Positions 8,039-14,722 of a stretch of 64,000 nucleotides of DNA are shown piece by piece. Source of the stretch: Arthrobacter sp. ISL-85 (GTDB lineage: Bacteria > Actinomycetota > Actinomycetes > Actinomycetales > Micrococcaceae); assembly GCF_018613675.1 (NCBI RefSeq), contig NZ_JAGGPQ010000006.1, positions 62,001-126,000 on the forward strand, read 5' to 3'. The translations under genes were made by a program, and so were the position numbers. Every line of letters starts with the position of its first letter. The first letter of the stretch is position 1. A model generated the notes under the pieces. That model was not told the DNA's origin and searched no databases. It was given only the letters and a program-made list of their open reading frames with translations.

Positions 8039-8893
8039 TCAGACCGGCTCCTGGTCGGGGTCCACGATGCTGAGCCTGGAGGGTCGGCCCTGCTGCAACT
8101 GCTCCGGCGCCCAGGCCGTCGATCTACCGGCTAGGGATGTGCCGGGCCGGGCGGCGTCCTGGTCAAGATCGAGGTGCTCGGTCAGCTCGGCAATGACGGG
8201 AGCATCCGGGTGCCGGCGGGTAATGGCCCTGGCGTAGACGTTGATCCGGCGGTTGGTGTAACGACGGCATTCGGCGACCCGGTCCTCAAGAACCGACTGG
8301 GCAAGGACAAGACGCTCGCCGACCACGGCCAGTCGCTCCAGCGCGTCGTTGTACGTTTTCGCAGCAGCCCCGACTGCTGAGGCTGCTGCAGTGGCTGCTG
8401 CCCTGGCGGTGGCGTCGAGGCTTTCCTTTTCCCGCCTCCGCCGGGCGGCCAGTGCGACCGGATCTGCCTGCTGTTCACCCGGTCCGCGCGGCACGGCCGG
8501 GGCCGGAGGAGCGGCAGCACTTTCTCGGGCAGCCTCCTCGGCTGCAGCGGCTTCCTCCTGGGCGATGCCAATAGCCTCCTTCAGCCGGGGGATACGGGCC
8601 TGTAGTGCGACTTTTTCGGTACGCAGTGGATCCACAATGCGGTTATGCGTGATGGTCTCCAGATCCTTGGACGCCCTGTATTCGTTACGGCGGGCCACTG
8701 CCCACGGCGTCAACATCACCGTCCTTATGACCTCGTCGGTCGGTTGCGCCTGTGTAGTAGACAGGTGGCGGGAGTCCGTCCTCCCGGCCCAGTAATCCAG
8801 GATTCGCTCCCCGGGGGTATACGCGGGGGAGGGGGTCCTTTCGCGCAGGTAGAGCTCGATGTCGGTCAGGCCGGTGTTCGGTGTGGTGTTCAT
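8039..8893 (-). CDS. Hypothetical coiled-coil protein
   Basis: A protein of about 284 residues starting at the ATG at 8893, which is preceded by GAAAGG. The frame is open further upstream but that part overlaps the neighbouring Cys-rich gene. Residues 80-235 are very rich in Ala, Glu and Arg, with long helical stretches such as LKEAIGIAQEEAAAAEEAA. This predicts an extended coiled coil or helical hairpin. There is no signal peptide or membrane segment. It is the last gene of a chain starting at 10307 and is followed by a terminator hairpin. No function can be assigned. Confidence 0.55.
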   Translation of the reverse strand: MNTTPNTGLTDIELYLRERTPSPAYTPGERILDYWAGRTDSRHLSTTQAQPTDEVIRTVMLTPWAVARRNEYRASKDLETITHNRIVDPLRTEKVALQARIPRLKEAIGIAQEEAAAAEEAARESAAAPPAPAVPRGPGEQQADPVALAARRRREKESLDATARAAATAAASAVGAAAKTYNDALERLAVVGERLVLAQSVLEDRVAECRRYTNRRINVYARAITRRHPDAPVIAELTEHLDLDQDAARPGTSLAGRSTAWAPEQLQQGRPSRLSIVDPDQEPV

Positions 8894-8912
8894 GGCAGTG
8901 CCTTTCTGGTGG

Positions 8913-9098
8913 TCAGTTCTGGTGGGTGGGTTGGGCGCCGGTCCAGCAGCGTCCGTGGAAGGTACAGGTGTAGCCGTGGGTGCAGCGGGCACAGGCGCTG
9001 GTGCCGTAGGTGGGCCATACCCCCGGGCAGCCCTCGCCTAAGGGACACGGTGTTGTGGCGGCGCCGCAGTGCCGGCAGTCCGGGCCGGGGCCGATCAC
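8913..9098 (-). CDS. 61-aa Cys-rich (zinc-ribbon-like) protein
   Basis: A small protein with eight Cys: CRHC, PCPLGEGC, ACARC, then TCTFHGRC. The spacing suggests one or two zinc-binding knuckles. The GTG start overlaps the stop of the upstream membrane-protein gene (GTGA), which implies translational coupling and is good evidence that it is real. It may bind nucleic acid or a partner protein. A second Cys-rich mini-protein is encoded on the other strand at 13900-14052, but I see no more than general resemblance. Confidence 0.65.
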   Translation of the reverse strand: MIGPGPDCRHCGAATTPCPLGEGCPGVWPTYGTSACARCTHGYTCTFHGRCWTGAQPTHQN

Positions 9099-10012
9099 TT
9101 CTTGTCCTCAGGGAAGGCCGGAGCCTGCGCCTCGGTGCCGGTGGCGCCCAAGTTTTCAGACCCGCTGTTGTCGTGATGGGAGGCGTCGGGGCGGTAATGC
9201 GTGTCCTTGTGCGGGATCAAGGTCATGAGAGTCGCAGTGGGATCTCCGATGATCTCGGCTTGAGCGACGACGGAGGTTTCCTTGGCGGCATCGCAGATCG
9301 CGAGGGTCCCGTCGTGGGCGTTTTTCCGCTCCTGCTCCAGCGTGTTGCTGATGTGGTGCACGCGGCGGGCGAGCAGGTTTCCTTGCAGGACAGACTGTGC
9401 GGTTGCGTTCGACCAGAGCTTCAAAAGGCGGGTGCGTTCGCTGAGTCCTTTGAGCATGCGGCGCAGGTCGGGATCTCCAAGGTCCTTGGCCTTGTGGATG
9501 AGCAAGATCCCCGTTGCCAGGAAAATCACCAACATCACCGCCGCGAGCCCGACATCGGAGAACAATGCGTTGCGCATGATCCTGTCGATCTCCTCGGCCG
9601 TGGCACCGTCGGGAATGTCCGGGATCTTGATCTGCGAATGAACCATCCGCATGACTGCCATCCCGACACCGATGAGAGCCCAGACACCGGCCAGCACCCA
9701 CCCCCAGCGTTTGTTGGGGGCATGGTGGAGAACATGGCCGGCGAAGAAAGCGCAGGCACTGGCGACGGACACCGCCCCAACAGCGGCGAGATACGCCAGG
9801 AAGGTGACTCCGACCAGCAGTTTCAGGACATCGGCGGCGAAGATCGCATCGGTTGCCGCTCCGAGGACTGTGATGGCCACCGCGACGGTGGCGGCAATGT
9901 ACCAGTCCTTCTGGGTCCAGCTGGCCAAATGGCGACGGTGGTTTCCCGGCGGCGGAATGGCGGGGACTTCCCGGGGTTCTTCAGGGCGGGGTGTGAGGGC
10001 AGTGGTGGTCAT
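9095..10012 (-). CDS. Membrane protein, about four transmembrane segments
   Basis: A 305-residue protein with a hydrophilic N-terminus and hydrophobic segments near residues 38-58, 62-90, 104-122 and 152-172. A helical, probably cytoplasmic tail of about 130 residues follows. It does not match a family I recognise. The next gene overlaps its stop codon, and a small single-span membrane protein lies immediately upstream. This group may form a membrane complex together with the OmpA-domain lipoprotein of the same block, which is an inference from position only. Confidence 0.6.
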   Translation of the reverse strand: MTTTALTPRPEEPREVPAIPPPGNHRRHLASWTQKDWYIAATVAVAITVLGAATDAIFAADVLKLLVGVTFLAYLAAVGAVSVASACAFFAGHVLHHAPNKRWGWVLAGVWALIGVGMAVMRMVHSQIKIPDIPDGATAEEIDRIMRNALFSDVGLAAVMLVIFLATGILLIHKAKDLGDPDLRRMLKGLSERTRLLKLWSNATAQSVLQGNLLARRVHHISNTLEQERKNAHDGTLAICDAAKETSVVAQAEIIGDPTATLMTLIPHKDTHYRPDASHHDNSGSENLGATGTEAQAPAFPEDKK

Positions 10013-10040
10013 GGCAGGTGTCCTTTTCCTGTTGGGTTGG

Positions 10041-10307
10041 TCAGAGACCGGTCGTAGTGGTCGGTGTCGGTGTCTGGGCAGGGGTTGTTGGGGTGGCCGT
10101 GGTGGTAGGAGTCGGGGACTGCTGGCCGTTGCCTACACCGGTTGTGGGGGCCAGGAGGAGCAGTGCGAGGGCCAGTAGTGCTATCAGCAGCAGCGCCCCG
10201 CCCGTGACGAAGATGATGACGGCCCTGCGATGCGCCGCTGTCCTTCCGCGCAGGTGCGGCGGGAGGGGGCCGGGCAGCTGGTACGACAGGGTCTCAGGAG
10301 TGCTCAT
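10041..10307 (-). CDS. Small single-span membrane protein with Thr/Pro tail
   Basis: An 88-residue protein: a hydrophilic N-terminus (residues 1-28), one long hydrophobic helix (about 29-53, leucine and alanine rich) and a Pro/Thr-rich tail of about 30 residues that is probably extracytoplasmic. GAAGGAG precedes the ATG. It is the first gene of the chain that runs to 8039. Two copies of the GGGGAAACCCT element lie upstream. Confidence 0.55.
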   Translation of the reverse strand: MSTPETLSYQLPGPLPPHLRGRTAAHRRAVIIFVTGGALLLIALLALALLLLAPTTGVGNGQQSPTPTTTATPTTPAQTPTPTTTTGL

Positions 10308-10346
10308 GGTTTGTTTCTCCTTCGTAGTTTCGTTCTGTGGCCGGTG

Positions 10347-10357
10347 AGGGTTTCCCC
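10347..10357 (-). promoter_or_regulatory. GGGGAAACCCT upstream element
   Basis: Exact minus-strand copy, 39 nt before the start at 10307. A second copy lies 42 bp further upstream, so this gap is the only one with two. Confidence 0.6.
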
Positions 10358-10388
10358 CGAGGGCTGGTCTTTCTGCTATGCCCTTGTC

Positions 10389-10399
10389 AGGGTTTCCCC
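10389..10399 (-). promoter_or_regulatory. GGGGAAACCCT upstream element (second copy in the gap)
   Basis: Exact minus-strand copy, 81 nt before the start at 10307. The 42-bp spacing from the neighbouring copy is about four helical turns, which would suit cooperative binding of a protein. Confidence 0.6.
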
Positions 10400-10462
10400 G
10401 TCAGGGCTTCGACCCTCTCGGGCGCCGTCCCAACACTGGGCCAGCACCCGAAAGGGGCCGGC

Positions 10463-11307
10463 TCAGGCGGCCCGGGAAGCAGTGATCGTGGCGCGTCGGG
10501 CCTGGCGCGCCATGGCGTCCGCGGCTTCGTTCAACGGGTGCCCGTTATGTGCGCGCACCCACTTGATGTCAATGGCACGCCCGCTGCGCTCGGCGTGAAT
10601 CCGGGCGGCGAGGAGCCGCATCCGCGCCTGGGCGGGGACGGCAGTGCCATTGGCGAAAGCGACTGCGCCTTGGCTGTCAGAAAGCACGAGGACATCGAGT
10701 CACTGGCGACCGCGGCGATCCCAGCCCCGGCCTTTCCAGGGATGATAGAGGCATCGGTAGCGATGACGGTCCGGTGCTCGCCGGTGAACTGGTGGAGGGC
10801 CAGCCGTGCAGCGGCGGCGCTGGCGTTAAGCGTGACGCTGTTGGCGCGGCAGGCTGCCTGAGAGGCCGTGATGGACAGCTCGGGGTCGGCGGTTGCCGTG
10901 AGTTTCAGGCGGGGGAATGATCCCTGCACTGCGGTGACTTCCCGGCGGAGTTCCTGATCATCGATGAACAGGTGGATCGCGCTGGCGTTGGAGTGCTTCA
11001 GGATGAAAGCGAGGGCGTCGATGCGGGCGGCGGCAGCGGCGTGACGTGCGTTGCCGGTAGGGCTGTATCCGCGAAACAGCTCGAGGCAGAATTTGCCATC
11101 CGGTCCGGTATAGGCCAGGGCCGCGGTTGCCATGTGTGTGGTTCCCCCGCCGCGGATCACTGCGGTGTAGGCACCGGAGCCGTCCCCAAGGCAGGGTACG
11201 GCGGGAAGGACCGGACGGACGGCCAGGGCCCGCAGGGCCCTGGCCGTCCACCGGGCAATGGCGGAAAAGGCGTCGCGGACAGCCATGGATCGCGTGGACT
11301 CCTGCAT
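10463..11307 (-). pseudogene. RNase H-like protein gene broken by deletion and frameshift
   Basis: From the ATG at 11307 (AAGGAA ribosome binding site) the frame reads to VIATDASIIPGKAGAGIAAVASD, the first strand and hairpin of an RNase HI fold with its first catalytic Asp. It then goes out of register near 10690. The rest of the domain continues in another frame (10463-10687): VLSDSQGAVAF, then WVRAHNGHPLNEAADAMA, which carries the later Asp and His residues. About 40 residues normally lying between these parts, including the catalytic Glu, are missing, so this looks like an out-of-frame deletion. The N-terminal 130 residues may be a second, degenerate RNase H-like fold. A sequencing error alone would not explain the missing segment. 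Confidence 0.65.
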
Positions 11308-11360
11308 GATGGTTCCTTCCCTTGCGGGCCCCGTCCTTTTGGCGCCCGTGTACCTGTTGC

Positions 11361-11371
11361 AGGGTTTCCCC
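11361..11371 (-). promoter_or_regulatory. GGGGAAACCCT upstream element
   Basis: Exact minus-strand copy, 53 nt before the start of the broken RNase H-like gene. It is the rightmost copy and marks the start of the minus-strand block. Confidence 0.6.
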
Positions 11372-12146
11372 CGGCACTCCCGGTAAGGCAGGCGTTGTCC
11401 GAAATGGGTTTTGGCCTAACGGATGTGGTGTGGCGGTGATGTGTAAGGGGAGGGAGGCTCCGATGAGCTCGACCGCTAGATCGGGAATTATTGCTGTCGA
11501 GCAGAGATCAGCGCCGAACGACGTCCCAGCGTTTCTACCGTCCGCGGGGTTGCGGGCGTCAACATCGCCGACGTCACCCGCTATGTAAAGGAACGGGCCG
11601 AGGAGAAACGGGCTGCGGGGGGTCAGGTCGTGGCGACCTGCCCGCTACGCTCGGGCAGCCAGCGAGTCTGGCCGGCGGGGTCTGCGTCGAAGCCTCATCC
11701 TTCGCGAATGAGCGCCATTGCCGCTACCGAAGAGCCGCTCGGCGCGGGAAAAGGAACTGAATGAAGAGGTGGCCGAACTCGTCGCCGGCCGACAACATGA
11801 CAGCCGAAAAGGAAGCCGCCGTCTACTGGTCAAAGTCGAGGATCTGGAACGCCAGCTAACAACTGTCGCTGAACAGCCCGAACAGTCCGGCTCGGTTGGC
11901 ATGAAGCAACGGCCGAAGTCGGCAGCAGCCACTTGCGCGGCGGCCGCCCAGGCCCGCGCAACGCACTTCAGGAAGCCCATAATGAGCTACTGCAGCGCAT
12001 CACCCCTGGGCAGCCTCAAAGCACTGAAGAGCCCGAGGGCTGATTCTTTAGCGGGGCCCCTTGCCAACGGACGACAGTCCTGGACCCCAGCAAAGCACGA
12101 CGGGGCACCTGGGGGAATCGGCGGGGTCCGGAACGGGTTCCTTGAT
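11372..12146. other. Probably decayed sequence, no intact gene
   Basis: Plus-strand fragments in different frames look protein-like. One near 11590 reads ERAEEKRAAGG. One at 11720-11870 reads AREKELNEEVAELV, then LLVKVEDLERQL. They cannot be joined without frameshifts. The mix of a short basic helix and a coiled coil is reminiscent of accessory proteins of tyrosine recombinases, but this is only an impression. I see no intact recombinase gene. Confidence 0.3.
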
Positions 12147-12956
12147 TCAGAGGCGGGCTCCGAGGATCGGTAGGCCGTACAATCTGGCTGCGCGGTGGAA
12201 TTCAGGGTCCGGGCCGACGTTTTCAGAGGTCAGCTGAAGGAGACCATTGCGGCTGGGGGAGAGGCCCTCATCGGCCCGACGGTCCCAGTAGGCCCAGCAC
12301 CTACCAGTCAGTGTTTTCGATGGGTAGCTGATTCCCAGTGGTTCTGAGCCGTCGTCCAGCACCGTTCCGCGGATGACGTGGGCGAGCAGGGTTGTCAGAT
12401 CCCGGTCCTCGCCGGTGAGGGAGCCGGCTGTGAGGAGCTGCAGACGATCCGTCAGCCCAGTAGTGGTTGGTGTGAGGGCTTCAAGGGCGCGGAGAGTGGC
12501 CGGATCATCGATCTGAACCCACCACCCCTCACCAGGGAGTCGGATTTCGTACATTGATCGGTCCATTTGCCAGTCCACGGATATGGCCCACGGGACGTCC
12601 ATTCCGTTCTCCTCGGCCTGCGCCCGGACACTGGCGATGTAGTCCTCGACCGTCCATCCGATGGACTCAGCGGCCTTGGCCACCGACGCGCGCTGCTGCC
12701 GGAAGCCGAGCAGCACCTCGGCGTAGGCGCACTGACGGGATTCAGCGAGATAGATCGTTGAGCCGATGCTGTCGTATCGGCCCCGGGAATCGCTGCCGGC
12801 GAGGGCGCCGATGGGCAGCGGGCCAACGAAGGAGTTCTTCCTGACCGACAACGCGCCGTAGCGGTCCTTGGCCACCCGGAACGAAATCTCCCCGGCAGCC
12901 CTCACAAGAGTCAGTCCCGTCAAGTCGCACTGGCGCACCTTGGCGGTGGTGATCAT
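12147..12956 (-). CDS. RES-domain toxin
   Basis: A 269-residue protein with hallmarks of the RES family: an early conserved Arg region, IYLAESRQCAYAEVLLGF (residues 68-85) and a late block ISYPSKTLTGRCWAYWDRR. Characterised RES toxins degrade NAD+. This one is longer than the common 150-200 residues, with extra sequence in the middle (about 90-180). The start ATG overlaps the stop of the upstream antitoxin gene (ATGA), the usual antitoxin-first order. The RES assignment rests on motif recognition, not a search. Confidence 0.7.
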   Translation of the reverse strand: MITTAKVRQCDLTGLTLVRAAGEISFRVAKDRYGALSVRKNSFVGPLPIGALAGSDSRGRYDSIGSTIYLAESRQCAYAEVLLGFRQQRASVAKAAESIGWTVEDYIASVRAQAEENGMDVPWAISVDWQMDRSMYEIRLPGEGWWVQIDDPATLRALEALTPTTTGLTDRLQLLTAGSLTGEDRDLTTLLAHVIRGTVLDDGSEPLGISYPSKTLTGRCWAYWDRRADEGLSPSRNGLLQLTSENVGPDPEFHRAARLYGLPILGARL

Positions 12957-13333
12957 GCGGCGAAGGTGTCATTCACGAACGCTTCGGCCGCCCCTAAAAC
13001 CTCCCGGGAACGCTGCTGCTGGATGTAAAGGACGGGAAGTTCCTCGTCCAGGCGCGGGTTGGCGCCCATCAACCAAGCCAACGCAACATGTTTGCCCTCG
13101 GCAAGCTCAAGCGTCTTCCAGACCCGGTGACCGAGGCGCAGGCGGGATTCGACCTCCGGCCGGGGCTCCGGGCCATCAGGCTTGGCCCAACGAAACGGAG
13201 ATGTGCGGTCCTTCACCCCGGCCATCGTTTGGACGACCGTCGTGCCGACATTCTCATTTAGTTCGCGCACAAGGTCGTGAATGTTCATCCGGGTCGTCCC
13301 TACATGGATGTCATGCCGAGTCGTTGCTTCCAT
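12953..13333 (-). CDS. Xre/MbcA/ParS-type antitoxin of the RES pair
   Basis: The product has about 126 residues from the ATG at 13333. The N-terminal part (DLVRELNENVGTTVVQTMAG) looks like a helix-turn-helix, and the C-terminal part (ALAWLMGANPRLDEELPVLY) has the AxxWLxxxNPxLxxxxP signature of antitoxins paired with RES toxins. The ATG at 13333 could be translated from a leaderless mRNA, since a -10-like TAGACA lies just before it. An ATG at 13288 with an AGGGA site is the alternative. The gene overlaps the toxin gene. The protein probably binds and silences the toxin and represses its own promoter. Confidence 0.65.
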   Translation of the reverse strand: MEATTRHDIHVGTTRMNIHDLVRELNENVGTTVVQTMAGVKDRTSPFRWAKPDGPEPRPEVESRLRLGHRVWKTLELAEGKHVALAWLMGANPRLDEELPVLYIQQQRSREVLGAAEAFVNDTFAA

Positions 13334-13361
13334 CCCTCCATTGTCTATGCTCTGCAAGACT

Positions 13362-13380
13362 AAAGCAACTAAAAAGCAAC
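13362..13380. promoter_or_regulatory. Two direct repeats in the TA promoter
   Basis: AAAGCAAC occurs at 13362-13369 and again at 13373-13380, spaced 11 bp, close to one helical turn. It lies 29-47 bp upstream of the antitoxin start and overlaps a plausible -35 region. It is a good candidate for the autoregulatory operator. Confidence 0.45.
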
Positions 13381-13677
13381 AAAAACCCTCGCATCTAATG
13401 CATTATCGCCTCTTGGACTGGCATTATCGGCGCGTCAGAACAAAGGCGTCAAAAAGTCCAGTTTTCGGTTCTACTGGCCGTGCTCATCAGTGCACGGGCT
13501 GCCGTTCTCCCCGGGGATGGGGCCCATGCGCGCAAAGCGACGCTTTCGTCACGGTCCGGACCCATCAGAACACAGGCAAAAAAGGGGGAAAGCCTGTATC
13601 AGACGTAGACACACCCTGCAGCCGGCAGGGCACCAACACGAAAGAGACGAAACCAGAGCAAGAAAAGGAGGCATGCC
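13381..13677. other. Intergenic region between the TA pair and small plus-strand genes
   Basis: This is the divergent gap between the antitoxin gene and the plus-strand small genes. A plus-strand frame from 13526 is very basic and lacks a convincing ribosome binding site, so I do not call it. Promoters for both directions must lie here, but no clear -35/-10 pair can be named for the plus strand. Confidence 0.4.
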
Positions 13678-13755
13678 ATGTACAGCGTCGGACCCATCGG
13701 ATGGTGGATGCGCATGTGGTGGGGAGCCCAGTACTTCACCCCCGTCATCGCATAA
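13678..13755 (+). CDS. 25-aa Trp-rich mini-protein
   Basis: The short frame encodes MYSVGPIGWWMRMWWG and ends QYFTPVIA. It is preceded by AAAAGGAGG, one of the best ribosome binding sites in this part of the window, six bases before the ATG. It is followed by a strong terminator-like hairpin (13768-13802). Four Trp and two Met in one short stretch suggest a membrane-active or membrane-bound peptide. I know of no family. It could instead be a leader peptide for the downstream gene. Confidence 0.5.
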   Translation: MYSVGPIGWWMRMWWGAQYFTPVIA

Positions 13756-13767
13756 ACCCCAGAACCA

Positions 13768-13802
13768 GCCGGGTGCCTCGCAACTTGGGGGAGGCACCCG
13801 GC
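13768..13802 (+). terminator. Strong hairpin after the Trp-rich mini-gene
   Basis: The 12-bp arms GCCGGGTGCCTC and GAGGCACCCGGC with an 11-nt loop lie just 12 bases after the stop codon. There is no long T-run, which is common for terminators in high-GC actinobacteria. It could also act as an attenuator before the next small gene. Confidence 0.65.
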
Positions 13803-13899
13803 CCCCAAAGCGGCCCCGGCCGGAACCAAAGCCCCATAACCGCCGGGGCCTCGAGCACAAACCAACGAGCAGTAACAACAAAACGAAAAGGAACGAACC

Positions 13900-14052
13900 A
13901 TGGCCAACTGCAAGAAGTGCCACCGCACCACCACCGATTGCCCCGGCTGCAACGGCGGCCGCAACACCCACGGCATCGTAGGACGCCTGACCTGCTCGAA
14001 GTGCAACAACACTGGCCAGCAATGTCCCGAACACGGAGCCCACTGGAAATAA
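13900..14052 (+). CDS. 50-aa Cys-rich zinc-binding mini-protein
   Basis: An ATG preceded by AAAAGGAA starts a 50-residue protein with CKKC, CPGC, CSKC and a final single Cys with nearby His residues (CPEHGAH). The GCNGGRNTHG segment between knuckles recalls the DnaJ-type zinc motif CxxCxGxG. It is probably a structural zinc ribbon. The gene is framed by two hairpins, one on each side. I do not know a function; small zinc proteins are common in mobile elements. Confidence 0.6.
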   Translation: MANCKKCHRTTTDCPGCNGGRNTHGIVGRLTCSKCNNTGQQCPEHGAHWK

Positions 14053-14074
14053 TCGTCAAAGCAGACCCGTCCGT

Positions 14075-14117
14075 CTCCTTGTGGCACGTCGCCCCGCCGG
14101 CGACGTGACACAAGGAG
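14075..14117 (+). terminator. Long hairpin after the Cys-rich mini-gene
   Basis: The left arm CTCCTTGTG-G-CACGTCGCC pairs with GGCGACGTG-A-CACAAGGAG. This gives two 9-bp helices around one mismatch, with a 5-nt loop. It lies 23 bases after the stop codon at 14052. It is a clear terminator or RNA-stabilising structure. Confidence 0.75.
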
Positions 14118-14218
14118 ATCACAAGCCTCCAACGTCAACTGAACAATGCGAAACAGCAGCAGCGTCCTGGAAGCACTCCAACAATCCCACACGTCCTTCG
14201 TAGAAGGAGACTTCCACC

Positions 14219-14605
14219 ATGTCCGATTGGAACGACGTCTTGAATGTCCTCGAGTACGACTCAGCCATCCAATCCTGGATCCACCTGTCCGAAGCTTCGC
14301 GCTCAGTGCAGGCCACTGTGACGACGGAAGGCCACGGCGACGTGACCATGATCATCGAAAACGGCGCTAATGAACTTTGGCTCCAACTCCTCGTCGCTAT
14401 CTCAGCCAGCCCAGAAGGCCCCATCTGGGAAGCCGCTGGTTGGGCCCTTCGCCACGTCCCTGCCGTCGGTCTTATCCAATTCGGAAATGGCATCGCCATC
14501 CGCCACGGCGTCCTCCTACCTCACGCCGACATCCGCGCCATCACTGATGGCATCACCTTGACCGCAACCGCTGCGACCATCCTCTTCCTAAACACGACCA
14601 AGTAG
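14219..14605 (+). CDS. Hypothetical 128-aa protein
   Basis: The start is supported by AGAAGGAG eight bases upstream. The order is an N-terminal helix, strands (VQATVTTEG, VTMIIENG), a long helix and a C-terminal alternation of short strands and helices ending in LTATAATILFLNTTK. The layout resembles small secretion-chaperone or YbjN-like sensory folds, but I cannot confirm this. It lies about 120 bp before the large operon of unknown proteins on the same strand, and it may be a small partner of that system. Confidence 0.55.
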   Translation: MSDWNDVLNVLEYDSAIQSWIHLSEASRSVQATVTTEGHGDVTMIIENGANELWLQLLVAISASPEGPIWEAAGWALRHVPAVGLIQFGNGIAIRHGVLLPHADIRAITDGITLTATAATILFLNTTK

Positions 14606-14722
14606 CCCCCGAACCTTCACGGCCGGCAACGGGGCTCACGTTGCGCGGATGTGCCGACATCAGGCGACCACGCAAAACAGTCAATTACAATCGCAGCAAG
14701 CAGCACAGAAATGGGGGACGAA

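Noticed and set aside
13526..13680. Basic plus-strand frame before the Trp-rich mini-gene
   Set aside because: Very basic composition, no good ribosome binding site, and it overlaps the well-supported mini-gene start in another frame.
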